Assembly: GCA_002314715.1 (NCBI GenBank)
Contig: DCGY01000075.1
Span: 1-38,288, forward strand
Direction: 5' to 3'
Source: Lachnospiraceae bacterium UBA1766
Lineage (GTDB): Bacteria; Bacillota; Clostridia; Lachnospirales; Lachnospiraceae
DNA: 38,288 bases
Part shown: piece by piece, positions 1 to 9,623 of the stretch
How positions within the stretch are numbered: position 1 is the first letter of the stretch
Layout of the letters: each line of letters starts with the position of its first letter
Translations under genes and position numbers: made by a program
Notes under the pieces: generated by a model
What the model was told of the DNA's origin: nothing
What the model saw: the letters and a program-made list of their open reading frames with translations, nothing else
Databases searched by the model: none

Positions 1-1
1 T

Positions 2-859
2 GTATCCGGGTTGGACAATTACCGGATGCGGGAAGGGATGACGATGAATCCCCTGGTTGCTTTTCTCCTGGTTTTGGAACTGGTAGGAGGAGCAATCCTA
101 ATTATCTGGTTAAGTGACCAGAACAAGCGTTATGGTATTGGTGGTCAAACATTACTGATTTTGGTGAATATTATTGACGGGCTTACAACCACCATTGTGT
201 CTCAGAAAATCAGGGATCTCCATACGCCTCTATTGATTTCCTTGGTCGTTATGTTTGTTGTAGTCGTAATGGAAAATACAGAGGTGCGACTTTCTTTGCA
301 GAGAATTTCCATCCATAGTATTTATGCGGATAATAATTATTTGGCCATTAAGCTAAATCCAATCGGTATTATGCCGGTAATGTTCTCTACGGCATTTTTC
401 ATGCTGCCTCAGCTGGTTCTTAGAGGGATTCAGTATTTTCATCCCAGTCTTGTTTGGATTGATGAAGCATTGGAAAAATTGTCCTTAACCGATAATGTAG
501 GTATTTTGGTTTATTTAGTCATTTTATATATTTTAACGCTTGGTTTTTCTCTAGTCATGCTGAACCCGACGGATATCGCGGACAATTTGTTAAAAAGCGG
601 AGACAGTTTGATTGGTGTTCATGCAGGAAAGGACACAAAGCGTTTTTTGACAAGAGAAATCTTAAAGGTTGCTTTTATCAGTGCTACTGTAATGGGCATC
701 TGTATTGGGTACTCCCTGTATTCACAAAAAGATGCGGAGACGGGCATGCAATTAACTATGCTTCCTGCTTCCATCATGATGATTACCGGTCTTTGGTGTA
801 CATTGTTTCAGGAGATGAAATCTATTCACACATTAGATAAATACAAGCCATTTATTTAG
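2..859 (+). CDS. secY2: Accessory Sec translocase channel SecY2, 5' end cut off by window
   Basis: This is the C-terminal two thirds of a SecY-family channel. The frame stays open from base 2, so the first roughly 120-150 residues lie outside the window; the TTG at 11 is only the first start-like codon and not a credible start. About seven hydrophobic segments are visible. The GIGGQTLLILVNI segment fits the SecY TM5 region, where family members carry a G-I-G-x-x-x-L-I stretch, and the order of cytoplasmic loops also fits SecY. It is called SecY2 and not housekeeping SecY because asp1 starts eight bases after its stop and the remaining aSec genes follow. The protein would form the membrane pore used by SecA2 for a glycosylated adhesin. 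Family and context agree. Confidence 0.9.
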   Translation, partial: VSGLDNYRMREGMTMNPLVAFLLVLELVGGAILIIWLSDQNKRYGIGGQTLLILVNIIDGLTTTIVSQKIRDLHTPLLISLVVMFVVVVMENTEVRLSLQRISIHSIYADNNYLAIKLNPIGIMPVMFSTAFFMLPQLVLRGIQYFHPSLVWIDEALEKLSLTDNVGILVYLVILYILTLGFSLVMLNPTDIADNLLKSGDSLIGVHAGKDTKRFLTREILKVAFISATVMGICIGYSLYSQKDAETGMQLTMLPASIMMITGLWCTLFQEMKSIHTLDKYKPFI

Positions 860-867
860 GAGGAAAG

Positions 868-2475
868 ATGCTATACTTTATACCTGCCTGGTATCAGGAA
901 AAATCCTGGCATGAAAATGAACAATCTTGGTATATAAGACGTATGCGTTCGGAATTCGATGAAACGGTAAAGCACATTCAGCTGTTCCATCGAAATACGG
1001 ATACGCCCTATCGCGTCCTGCTCCTTAGTTTTTCGCCCAATTTGCGTCATTTTCTTCATCGTCAAAGTATGTTTCATGCACCATATTGGTCCGCGTTTGA
1101 TACCATTTGTCAGATTAAGAGAAAAAAAGTCGTAGTATTTTCCTTCTATCAGATTAACTGGCCGGAGGGAACAGAATTTATTTATTCTTTATTTGCGGCG
1201 ATTGCCATGTTAAATGGGGAAAAATATGCACAAATTGAATTTGGAGAGGATGGAAATCCGATTCAAATCGATATGTTTCAAAATGGCGCGATTATTCGAC
1301 GGAATATTTATGATGACAGAGGATTTATTTCCTGTACCATTTTGTATAAAGACGGCAAACCGGTTTATCAGGATTATCTGATGGAAAACGGCACATGGAA
1401 ACTTCGCAGTTTTTTCGGGGATGGACACGTATTGGTAAATCCCAGATGCCCCAAATACTCTTTTGAGAAAGACGGGATGGAAGTCGAAAAAGAGTTTGCA
1501 AAATTGGAATACGTTAATATGCAGGAAGTGATTGCAGAGGTATTTCGTACCTATGTAGGCATGGCGGAAGAAAACGATATTTTCTGTTCTGCAATTCACA
1601 AACAGCATTCGGAAGTATTAAGAGATGTGTTGGGAGAGCATAAATCCATTATCACTTTTTTTGAGAACCGTGTGCCATGGGAAGAAATATCTGCGTATGG
1701 TGATTTATTAAATCGTGCAAATTATATTATTTCCGATTCGGAAGAAAATTCGGCATATATTCAGGCGGCTCTTGGTAGAAAAATAGATAAGCTGACCTGC
1801 ATTTCTCCTTATGATACCCGCGTGGACTATGGTATCAGTCAGCAGCTGAAGGTGCAAAAGATCATGGTTCCCGTGGATGGTTTACCGGATATTCGCTTCA
1901 AGGAAATTGTGCAGGTTTTGGCAGAGTATCTGGCCTCCAATGAAAATGCCAGAGTGTATTTCTTTACCCGAATCGCGGATTTCAATCGTAAAAAAATGCT
2001 GCTGCAAAAGGTAAAGGTCTTTTTGACGGCCGCAGGATTTTCACCAAATCTGGTGGAAAATGAGGAGGAACAACCTCAAAGTGCACGGGAAGTTTTACTT
2101 AGTGGAGAGAAGCCGATTCAGCCAAAATTTTTTGCGGAGCAATGTATTGATGAGCTTTCCATCAATCACTGTATGAGAGAACAGCGTTTATTGGTGGATT
2201 TACGAGATACCACAGCGGTATATTTACAAATCACGGCAGTCAGTATGGGTATTCCCCAAATTCTTATGCGGAAAAGTTCCTTTGTGGAGCATGAAAAAAA
2301 TGGATATATTCTTCAGAATATTGAGGATTTACCGGATGTTTTGGACTATTATCTGAACGGTTTGGGTCATTGGAATGAAGCCATGATTTGTGCTTATGAA
2401 ATAGGAAAACGATTTACCACGGAAAACCTTCTGAATTCCTGGAAAGAGGTGATATCAAAGCTTGAGCAAGATTAA
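868..2475 (+). CDS. asp1: Accessory Sec system protein Asp1
   Basis: A 535-residue protein, close to the usual Asp1 length of about 520-530. Asp1 has a GT-B-like fold and forms a complex with Asp2 and Asp3 that is required for export of the glycosylated adhesin. The C-terminal stretch around residues 440-460 (DLRDTTAVYLQITAVSMGIP) matches the conserved Asp1 region in which a YLQ-x-x-A-x-S-x-GIPQI pattern is typical. The ATG at 868 follows a strong AGGAGG site ending at 863 and sits eight bases after the secY2 stop. The end overlaps the asp2 start by 14 bases. No signal peptide or membrane segment is seen, which fits a cytoplasmic protein. Identification rests on the motif plus the conserved gene order. 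Confidence 0.9.
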   Translation: MLYFIPAWYQEKSWHENEQSWYIRRMRSEFDETVKHIQLFHRNTDTPYRVLLLSFSPNLRHFLHRQSMFHAPYWSAFDTICQIKRKKVVVFSFYQINWPEGTEFIYSLFAAIAMLNGEKYAQIEFGEDGNPIQIDMFQNGAIIRRNIYDDRGFISCTILYKDGKPVYQDYLMENGTWKLRSFFGDGHVLVNPRCPKYSFEKDGMEVEKEFAKLEYVNMQEVIAEVFRTYVGMAEENDIFCSAIHKQHSEVLRDVLGEHKSIITFFENRVPWEEISAYGDLLNRANYIISDSEENSAYIQAALGRKIDKLTCISPYDTRVDYGISQQLKVQKIMVPVDGLPDIRFKEIVQVLAEYLASNENARVYFFTRIADFNRKKMLLQKVKVFLTAAGFSPNLVENEEEQPQSAREVLLSGEKPIQPKFFAEQCIDELSINHCMREQRLLVDLRDTTAVYLQITAVSMGIPQILMRKSSFVEHEKNGYILQNIEDLPDVLDYYLNGLGHWNEAMICAYEIGKRFTTENLLNSWKEVISKLEQD

Positions 2476-3988
2476 TGTATTGCAATTGGGAACAAAAGAC
2501 TGGAGCAAAAGATATCAAATCCCGCGAGAAGTGAAATTCTCTTTTTTGGATTTTTATCTGGATGGAGAGGGAGCCGGTTTTCAAGAAGAAGAAAAACCCT
2601 ATGATATTGTATTTTTGGAGCGTTTGCCGGAGGAAGAGGAACGAGACTATTTAGAAAAGGTTACAAAGCCCTATTGCTTATATTTGGTAGAGGGATTGGA
2701 GCTTGGAAGCTGGGAACAGTCCTTTTGCTATCGGAAGAAAGCACAGTGGATTTCGGAAGCGCAGATTCAGACTTTTTTGTCAGAAGAAGCGAAATTTTAC
2801 TTTTCCCACTCCTATGGAGAAAAGTATGAACCGTATAATATGGCGGTTTCCCGATTTTTTAAGGGATCGGTTCAATGGAATGGACAAATGAATGTTTCCC
2901 TGTCGGGAGACTTTGGGAATCAGTTTAAACAGGTAGTATTTTGGAGAAACAATATACCCATTGAAGAGTATCAGGTGATAGACTATTGGCTGGAATATGA
3001 GAAAACTCCCGGGGTTGAGATTACTTTTGTGGTAAATTATTTTATCCGGGGAAGTGTTCATGATATTCTGAAGACAGAAACTTACACCGAAAAGGACCTG
3101 GAGGATATTATTCAAATAAAGGGTGTGGATCGACCAACCACCGTTTTCGTATCCATACAGGCAAAAGGTGAGGGAGAATTAAAGGTAATCGCACTACATG
3201 ATCGGTATTCCCGAGGTGCACATGGGTATTTCTTACCGGGTGGAGAGCGTTTTGTTACTTCCGGGCGGGAGGAAGTATTTGCTTATTTTGACCCGGGAGA
3301 TTGTAAACCGCCTTTGAATATTTATTTTTCCGGTTATAAAACCCGAGAGGGCTTCGAAGGTCATAATGTTATGAAAAAGATGGGTTCCCCTTATTTGCTT
3401 TTGGCAGAGGCCAGACTGGAAGGCGGAGATTTCTATATGGGCGATGAGGAGTATGAAGAGCTATATCGTCAGGTTATTCAGAAGTACCTGGATGAACTGG
3501 GATTTACCTCCAAGGATTTGGTAATGGCGGGTCTTTCTATGGGAACCTATGGTGCCTTGTACTATGGTTGTGATTTTGAACCCCATGCAGTTATTGTGGG
3601 TAAGCCGTTGGTGAACATCGGAGACATTGCCGCGAATGAAAAATTGAATCGTCCGGGGGGATTTCCTACTTCCTTGGATGTTTTGATGTATCAGACAGGC
3701 AGTATTGAGCCCTCTGCTGTTTTGCAGCTGAATCAACGGTTTTGGGAGAAGTTTGATCAGGCCGATTTTGGGGAGACCAAATTTGTTGTGGCCTATATGT
3801 ATGAGGATGATTATGATAGGAAAGCTTATGAAACCTTGCTTTCTCATATGAATTCGGATGGTGTGCAGGTTTACGGCAAGGGTCTTCATGGACGACACAA
3901 CGACAATACCGGCGGCATCGTCCAATGGTTTTTGGGACAGTTTCGAAATATCCTTCGAAATGATTATGGTAGAGAGATAAAAGAATGA
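2462..3988 (+). CDS. asp2: Accessory Sec protein Asp2 with apparent carbohydrate O-acetyltransferase triad
   Basis: A 508-residue protein. In Streptococcus gordonii Asp2 is an alpha/beta-hydrolase-type enzyme that O-acetylates GlcNAc on the SRR adhesin and also takes part in its export. Here the nucleophile elbow GLSMG is at 357-361, with Ser359 as candidate nucleophile. Acidic residues follow at 448-450 (EDD) and the H476-x2-H479 segment lies near the C-terminus; Ser359, Asp449 and His479 sit about three residues before the S362/E452/H482 positions I recall for the S. gordonii enzyme. The start is TTG at 2462, supported by AGAGGTGAT at 2445-2453 eight bases upstream and by the KINVLQLG-x-x-DWS beginning typical of Asp2. 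It overlaps asp1 by 14 bases and asp3 by ATGA. Confidence 0.9.
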   Translation: MSKINVLQLGTKDWSKRYQIPREVKFSFLDFYLDGEGAGFQEEEKPYDIVFLERLPEEEERDYLEKVTKPYCLYLVEGLELGSWEQSFCYRKKAQWISEAQIQTFLSEEAKFYFSHSYGEKYEPYNMAVSRFFKGSVQWNGQMNVSLSGDFGNQFKQVVFWRNNIPIEEYQVIDYWLEYEKTPGVEITFVVNYFIRGSVHDILKTETYTEKDLEDIIQIKGVDRPTTVFVSIQAKGEGELKVIALHDRYSRGAHGYFLPGGERFVTSGREEVFAYFDPGDCKPPLNIYFSGYKTREGFEGHNVMKKMGSPYLLLAEARLEGGDFYMGDEEYEELYRQVIQKYLDELGFTSKDLVMAGLSMGTYGALYYGCDFEPHAVIVGKPLVNIGDIAANEKLNRPGGFPTSLDVLMYQTGSIEPSAVLQLNQRFWEKFDQADFGETKFVVAYMYEDDYDRKAYETLLSHMNSDGVQVYGKGLHGRHNDNTGGIVQWFLGQFRNILRNDYGREIKE

Positions 3989-4452
3989 TTATTGATAGTT
4001 GGACAGTTTATTGGAATGAGTATTCGGCGGACACCTATTTGTATGGGTCCAAAATTCAATTTCATAAAAAGAACGATATAGAATTTGAAAATCGGTTAAT
4101 GCCACCCGGTACGGTTATTAAGAAGTGGTATTCCAAAACAAATTTCCAGATACACAAGGTGGAGCCGGCCCTTCCCATTATCGATGGAGAGAGTCAGTAC
4201 CAAATTGAAGTGGATATGGACTGTGAAGAAAACGAATCCTATTTGTTTCGATTGGTTTTTTTTGACAAGTTTGGCAAGGAAGCCGGTGCGGTAGCCATTT
4301 GGGATAAGGTAACCGATTTTACCTGTCCGTTAAAGACCTACAGCTATCAATTAGAATTAATTAATGGCGGAATGACACATTTTCACTTTCATTCCGTTGT
4401 GATAAGGGAAATCAGCGATGACACAGAGGCAGATGATTCGACAACTAAATAA
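3985..4452 (+). CDS. asp3: Accessory Sec system protein Asp3
   Basis: A 155-residue protein, matching the usual Asp3 size of about 150-160 residues. Asp3 is a small beta-sandwich protein with a carbohydrate-binding-module-like fold that completes the Asp1-2-3 complex. Its ATG overlaps the asp2 stop as ATGA, and its 3' end runs 35 bases into secA2, so all three are very likely translationally coupled. Sequence conservation in this family is low; features that fit are the N-terminal W-x-x-Y segments and the central FRLVFFDKFG strand pattern, typical of the family's F-F-D-x-x-G core. The call relies largely on position between asp2 and secA2 plus length. No signal peptide or membrane segment is seen. 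Confidence 0.85.
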   Translation: MIIDSWTVYWNEYSADTYLYGSKIQFHKKNDIEFENRLMPPGTVIKKWYSKTNFQIHKVEPALPIIDGESQYQIEVDMDCEENESYLFRLVFFDKFGKEAGAVAIWDKVTDFTCPLKTYSYQLELINGGMTHFHFHSVVIREISDDTEADDSTTK

Positions 4453-6745
4453 AAAGATGCTTCAGGTACGAAAGTACAAGGAACAAATGGCAGCGTTGTC
4501 CGATGAAGATCTGGCCGGATTGACCCCGATTTTCAAAGAGCGTCTAAAAAAAGGGGAGACCTTGGATGATTTGCTTCCGGAGGCTTTTGCGGCCATTTGC
4601 GAGGCAGATGGACGTATTTTGGGCAAGTTTCCCTATGATGTACAGGTGATGGGTGCTATCGCCCTTCACCAGGGACGTCTGGCGCAGATGAACACCGGTG
4701 AGGGAAAAACTCTGGTAGCGACCATGCCCTTGTATTTGAATGCCCTTACCGGGAAAAGCACTATGCTGATGACCACCAATGAGTATCTGGCGCTTCGTGA
4801 TGCGGAGGAAATGGGTCAGGTATATCGCTTTATGGGACTTACGGTAGAAGCGGGCGTAAAAAAGGATGCTTCCCGTGACTTTACCAATGAGGATAAGCAG
4901 AAGATTTATGGAGCGGATATTGTTTATACCACCCATGGTACCTTTGGATTTGATTATCTGTTTAATAATTTGGTGACGAAAGCAGAAGATCGCTTCTTAA
5001 GGGAACTATATTATGTCATTGTAGATGAGGCGGATTCGGTACTCTTGGATGCGGCGCAAACCCCGTTGGTTATTTCCGGTTCACCGGAGGTACAGTCGAA
5101 TTTGTATGAAATGACCGACTTCTTCGTGACCACCCTGGTAGAAGATGTAGATTATGAGATGGAAGAGAAGGCAGTATGGCTTACCAAAGAGGGAATTCGC
5201 CGTGCGGAACGATTCTTCCAGATTAAGAACTTTTTTGACCCGCAATATTTCGAGATTAATCGACATGTTATTTTGGCATTGCGTGCACATAAATTGTATG
5301 AAATGGAGAAGGATTATAAAATTGATAATAAAGGGGAAATGGTGCTTTTAGACAGTGGCTCCGGACGTATGATGCCGGGTGTAAAGCTTCGAGGTGGACA
5401 GCATCAGGCTATCGAGGTAAAGGAAAAGCTGAAACCTACCTTGGAAAATCGTTCGGTAGCTTCTATAACCTACCAGAGTCTGTTTCATCTGTTTCCTAAA
5501 ATGGCCGGTATGAGCGGAACCATAATGGATGCCAAGGAAGAGCTTTATCAAATCTACGGGGTTCATGTAGTAGCTATTCCGCCCAATTGTCCTGTTCGCA
5601 GAATCGATTTGCCGGATTGCTATTTTCAGGATGCAGACAGGCAATTTGATGAAGCAATCTCTTTGATCCTGAATGTACATGAAACAGGGCAGCCTGTATT
5701 GATTGTAGTATCCAATATCATGGAGACAGAATTGGTTTCAAAGATCCTGGTTCAGCAGGGTATTCCTCACAGCGTCTTAAATGCCAACAATGCCTTTTGG
5801 GAGGCGGAAATTATCAAAGAAGCCGGCCAAATGAACGCGGTTACGGTAGCAACCTCTATGGCGGGCCGTGGTACGGATATTAAGCTGGGAGAAGGCGTAA
5901 AAGAAAAAGGCGGTCTGTACGTAGTAGGTATAGGTCGTATGAATAATATTCGAAATGAAAGACAGGCCAGGGGACGTGCCGGAAGACAAGGGGACCCGGG
6001 AAAGAGTCAGTTCTTCGTTTCTTTTGAAGATGAAACGGTAAAAAATAATTCCATGCCGAAGGCAATTCGAAAAAGGCGTTTCATAACCAAGGGAAAGATG
6101 AAGAGAATTGTTCAAAGAGCTCAAGCCTTGGGAGAAGAGCAGGCAGAAAGTGCTCGTCGTTCAGCGGTGGATTATGAAGTGGTATTTCAAAGACAGCGTG
6201 AAATGATTTATGAGATGCGGGATAATCTTTTGGATGGCGGTACAATCAGTTTGCAGACCTTTTTGGATATTGCAAAAACCAATATTGACGGTTTCCTAAA
6301 GAAAAATAAGGTACTAACAGTAAATCTGCTGAATCGTTATATTCTGGATAATATTTCCTACCGATTGGACAGTAAGCTGAGAGAGGTTCCGTTAAAGGAC
6401 AAACGAGCCGTGGAAGGATACCTTTTGGACCGTGTAAAACGAGCCTTTCAGGATCAGGAGCAGAAGCTTGACAGCAGAGAATATCGCAGTGCATTTTTCC
6501 GTGAAGCCACTCTGCAGGCCATTGATGACGCCTGGGTAGATCAGGTGGATTATTTGCAACAACTTCGTTCTGCAGTTTCCGGACGGTCTACAGCCCAGAG
6601 GAATCCGATTTGGGAATACCAAAATGATAGTTTTGAGTCTTTTCAGAAGATGGAATCCGATGTATACAAGGACATCATGCGAAATATTCTTTTAAGCAAT
6701 GTCCACGTAAATGAAGAAGGAAAATTGCAAATTCTTTTACCTTAA
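4418..6745 (+). CDS. secA2: Accessory Sec translocation ATPase SecA2
   Basis: A 775-residue SecA-family motor that would drive export of the SRR adhesin through SecY2. Walker A is MNTGEGKT at 91-98, the Walker B/DEAD-type motif is VDEAD ending near residue 206, TSMAGRGTDI lies near 485-494, and the arginine-rich helicase motif RQARGRAGRQGDPG is near 515-530. The protein ends without the cysteine-rich zinc-binding SEC-C tail found in many housekeeping SecA proteins, and its length is close to that of streptococcal SecA2 (about 790) and shorter than SecA1. The ATG at 4418 overlaps asp3 by 35 bases and follows AAGGGAAA. The position between asp3 and gtfA supports the SecA2 assignment over SecA1. 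Confidence 0.95.
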   Translation: MTQRQMIRQLNKKMLQVRKYKEQMAALSDEDLAGLTPIFKERLKKGETLDDLLPEAFAAICEADGRILGKFPYDVQVMGAIALHQGRLAQMNTGEGKTLVATMPLYLNALTGKSTMLMTTNEYLALRDAEEMGQVYRFMGLTVEAGVKKDASRDFTNEDKQKIYGADIVYTTHGTFGFDYLFNNLVTKAEDRFLRELYYVIVDEADSVLLDAAQTPLVISGSPEVQSNLYEMTDFFVTTLVEDVDYEMEEKAVWLTKEGIRRAERFFQIKNFFDPQYFEINRHVILALRAHKLYEMEKDYKIDNKGEMVLLDSGSGRMMPGVKLRGGQHQAIEVKEKLKPTLENRSVASITYQSLFHLFPKMAGMSGTIMDAKEELYQIYGVHVVAIPPNCPVRRIDLPDCYFQDADRQFDEAISLILNVHETGQPVLIVVSNIMETELVSKILVQQGIPHSVLNANNAFWEAEIIKEAGQMNAVTVATSMAGRGTDIKLGEGVKEKGGLYVVGIGRMNNIRNERQARGRAGRQGDPGKSQFFVSFEDETVKNNSMPKAIRKRRFITKGKMKRIVQRAQALGEEQAESARRSAVDYEVVFQRQREMIYEMRDNLLDGGTISLQTFLDIAKTNIDGFLKKNKVLTVNLLNRYILDNISYRLDSKLREVPLKDKRAVEGYLLDRVKRAFQDQEQKLDSREYRSAFFREATLQAIDDAWVDQVDYLQQLRSAVSGRSTAQRNPIWEYQNDSFESFQKMESDVYKDIMRNILLSNVHVNEEGKLQILLP

Positions 6746-6767
6746 GCAGGGGAAAGAGGAGATTATT

Positions 6768-8270
6768 ATGATTTATAACTTTAATTTAGGAATTGGTTGG
6801 GCCAGCAGTGGCGTGGAATATGCCCAGAGTTATCGCTGCAAAATGCTTCGAAATATAGGACAAAAAGCAAAATTTATTTTTACCGATATGTTTTCCACCG
6901 AAAATATCGAGCATATGACCCGGAATATGGGCTTTGAGGACGAGGAGATTATCTGGCTGTATACCTTCTTTACAGACACTAAGATTGTTCCCACTTCCTT
7001 CACCATGGCTGATTTGGAGAAGACCATTTCTCATTTGTCCTTTCAGACAGAGAAGAATGGAAAGACTGTAAAATATATTTTCCCCGGAAGTGGAAATTTC
7101 TACACCGCATATTTGGTGGACGAGAATAAGGACTTGGTACACCGGGTGGAAATCGTTTCTAAGGGATTTCTGATTCGAAAGGATTATTACACCGATTGTC
7201 GCGTGTATTCCGAGTACTATGCGCCCTTGGATAAGAAGGCGCATCTGTATCAGCGTCGGTTTTACAATCGGGATGGCAGTGTGGCCTACGAAGAAATCAC
7301 AGACAATGACGTTGTGACCTATCGCTTTCCGGATCGAATGATTTGTTCCAAAGAGGAGCTGGTGGGATACATGGTTCAAAGGTTAAACCTCACGGAGAAG
7401 GATGTGGTAATTGATGATCGTACCACCGGTATTGGTCAGGCCATTATCCAGAACGCGGGTCCCGCGAAGGTGGTTATGATTGTCCATGCGGACCATTTCA
7501 GTGAGGCCCAAACCGACGAGGAGACCATTCTCTGGAATAATTATTACGAATATTCCTTTGCCATGAATAAGCATGTAACTGCCTATGTAACTGCTACGGA
7601 TGTGCAAAACAACCTGATGAAACAGCAGTTTCAGAAATATTTAAATGTAACACCCAATATTGTAACCATTCCGGTAGGAAGCCTGAAGGAGCTGACCTAT
7701 CCGCCTACAGAGGGCCGCAAAAAGCACGCTCTAATTACCGCCTCCCGTCTTGCTACCGAAAAGCACATTGACTGGCAGATTGAAGCGGTTGCAGAGGCCC
7801 GTAAGGTTGTACCGGATATTACCTTGGATATTTACGGAAAAGGCGGAGAGGAAGAGAAGCTTCGCAAGCTGATTGAAGAAAAGGGTTGTCAGGATTGTAT
7901 TCGATTAATGGGTCAGCAAAAGCTGGATACCGTTTATCCCAAGTACGAGGCTTATTTGTCCGGCTCTACCAGCGAGGGCTTTGGTTTAACCTTATTGGAG
8001 GCCATCGGAGCAGGACTTCCCATTATCGGTTTTGATGTGCGTTACGGTAACCCTACCTTTGTGGACCATGAGCAGAATGGTTACCTGATTCCGGAAACGG
8101 ACGATATGGAAGTAAAGCAGCGGGTGAAAACCCTGACCGATTGTATTATCCGATTGTTTACAGAAGCAGACTTGAAGGCTTTTGAGAAGCATTCCTATGA
8201 AAAGGCAGCAATGTTCCTTACAGAAAAGGTGGAGTTGAAATGGAAGGATTTTTTGGATCAGATCGTATAG
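6768..8270 (+). CDS. gtfA: Accessory Sec glycosyltransferase GtfA (catalytic subunit)
   Basis: A 500-residue glycosyltransferase family 4 (GT-B fold) enzyme. With GtfB it forms the complex that adds the first GlcNAc to serine and threonine residues of the SRR adhesin in the cytoplasm. The beginning YNFNLGIGWASSGVEYAQSYR is almost diagnostic for GtfA of the aSec system. The retaining-GT4 E-x7-E motif is seen in SEGFGLTLLEA near residues 403-413. The start was set at ATG 6768, because it follows AGAGGAG at 6755-6761 and places the conserved N-terminus correctly; an in-frame codon at 6711 inside secA2 would add 19 unrelated residues. The secA2 stop is 22 bases upstream. The 3' end overlaps gtfB by 31 bases. 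Confidence 0.95.
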   Translation: MIYNFNLGIGWASSGVEYAQSYRCKMLRNIGQKAKFIFTDMFSTENIEHMTRNMGFEDEEIIWLYTFFTDTKIVPTSFTMADLEKTISHLSFQTEKNGKTVKYIFPGSGNFYTAYLVDENKDLVHRVEIVSKGFLIRKDYYTDCRVYSEYYAPLDKKAHLYQRRFYNRDGSVAYEEITDNDVVTYRFPDRMICSKEELVGYMVQRLNLTEKDVVIDDRTTGIGQAIIQNAGPAKVVMIVHADHFSEAQTDEETILWNNYYEYSFAMNKHVTAYVTATDVQNNLMKQQFQKYLNVTPNIVTIPVGSLKELTYPPTEGRKKHALITASRLATEKHIDWQIEAVAEARKVVPDITLDIYGKGGEEEKLRKLIEEKGCQDCIRLMGQQKLDTVYPKYEAYLSGSTSEGFGLTLLEAIGAGLPIIGFDVRYGNPTFVDHEQNGYLIPETDDMEVKQRVKTLTDCIIRLFTEADLKAFEKHSYEKAAMFLTEKVELKWKDFLDQIV

Positions 8271-9601
8271 CATTGTTATTTGAGGATTTTTCGAAAGATA
8301 GTAAAAATTTGTATGAGTCCATGAGACTGGCCGGTTTTCAGGGACCGACCATCGTATTGAACGAGGATGGATTCTTGCCGGAAGGTGCGATTTCAATTTA
8401 CGGATATTTCATGGGTGACTATAAGAATGCCCCCAATTCCTTTGGAAGATCCAGATATTTTAACGAAATACAGGTACCGGATTACTGGGAAATCAGTGGG
8501 TCCGGAAGCGGTGGTGCTGTTCACGATTTATCTCATGAGAGAGCCAAGATTTTTTATGCGGAGCCCAAGAGTAAGCGTCGTGTAAAGGTGGTAGACTGGT
8601 ATGATGAGAGAAAGGTGGTTCGATACAGCGACCACTACAATCAGTACGGAGCGATTTTTGCTCGTACCATCTTTAATCACGAGGGCAAAAAGGTAAACCG
8701 CACCTATTTTTCTCCGGAGGGTCAGCCCATTATCGAAGAGAATTTTGTGACCAGGGATATCATTTTAAACTACGAGGGACAGACCAGAATCTTTAATAAC
8801 CTGACCGATTTTGCGGTATATTTCTTTGAAAAGAGCGGTTATGATAAGTATTCGATTTACTATAACACCTTATCCATCCCCTTCTTTGTATCCAATCGCT
8901 TAAAGCCTTGGGAGGGTGTCAGTGATGTGCTTTTCTGGCAGGAGCCGGAGCGTGGCGATATTCCGGGGAATATGCAGGCGATTTTTCAGGGGGAAGCGCC
9001 TCGTACCGACCGTATTTACGTGCAGAAGAAGCGTGCCTATGACAAGCTTTTAGCCTTGGGATCCAATCCTCAGATTTTACATCAGTTAGGTTATTTGTAT
9101 GACTTTAAGAGAGAAAATAAGCATCGTCCGGAGCTTTTGATTTGTACCAATTCCGATGAGATTGAGAAGCTGACTGAGTGCATCGAGGCGCTTCCCATGG
9201 TCCATTTCCACATTGCGGCGATTACGGAGATGTCCTCCAAGCTGATGAGCAAGGGGACCTACGGGAATGTCAGTGTGTATCCTAACGTGAAGCCCAAGAT
9301 TGCAGAGCGTTTGTTTGAGAATTGTGATTTGTATCTGGATATCAATCATGGGGGAGAGATTTTGGATGCTCTTTCCAAAGCCTTCCTAAACAATCAACTG
9401 ATTTTCGGTATTCGGGAAACCTTGCACAATACCGATGTGATTGCGGAGAGCCATATTTTTGAGGCTGCTAAATATCAGATTATGCTTGCGAAAATTCGCG
9501 CAGTATTATCGGATGAGGACTTGTGGGAGAAAGAACTGGCATTACAGAAGGACGCGGCGCTTACCGAGAGCAAGGAACGTTACCGGGAACTGTTAAAATA
9601 A
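8240..9601 (+). CDS. gtfB: Accessory Sec glycosyltransferase-stabilising protein GtfB
   Basis: A 453-residue partner of GtfA. GtfB shares the GT-B fold but lacks activity of its own and binds the acceptor adhesin for GtfA. The segment LYESMRLAGFQGPTIVLNED near residues 23-42, followed by GFLPEG-x-I-S-x-Y-x-YF-x-G, matches the typical GtfB N-terminus. No E-x7-E catalytic motif is evident near the C-terminus, as expected. The ATG at 8240 lies five bases after GGTGGAG and overlaps gtfA by 31 bases, so coupling is likely; a TTG at 8273 is an alternative that would lose the first eleven residues. It is the last recognised aSec gene; no gtfC-type extra glycosyltransferase follows. Confidence 0.93.
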   Translation: MEGFFGSDRIALLFEDFSKDSKNLYESMRLAGFQGPTIVLNEDGFLPEGAISIYGYFMGDYKNAPNSFGRSRYFNEIQVPDYWEISGSGSGGAVHDLSHERAKIFYAEPKSKRRVKVVDWYDERKVVRYSDHYNQYGAIFARTIFNHEGKKVNRTYFSPEGQPIIEENFVTRDIILNYEGQTRIFNNLTDFAVYFFEKSGYDKYSIYYNTLSIPFFVSNRLKPWEGVSDVLFWQEPERGDIPGNMQAIFQGEAPRTDRIYVQKKRAYDKLLALGSNPQILHQLGYLYDFKRENKHRPELLICTNSDEIEKLTECIEALPMVHFHIAAITEMSSKLMSKGTYGNVSVYPNVKPKIAERLFENCDLYLDINHGGEILDALSKAFLNNQLIFGIRETLHNTDVIAESHIFEAAKYQIMLAKIRAVLSDEDLWEKELALQKDAALTESKERYRELLK

Positions 9602-9623
9602 AGATTTGTGAGGCAATTGATTT

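Noticed and set aside
4418..6745. Possibility that this is the housekeeping SecA
   Set aside because: It lacks the zinc-binding tail, has SecA2-like length, and lies between asp3 and gtfA.
6786..7379. Open frame of 197 codons on the minus strand
   Set aside because: It lies fully within gtfA in antisense; gtfA is well supported by family motifs.
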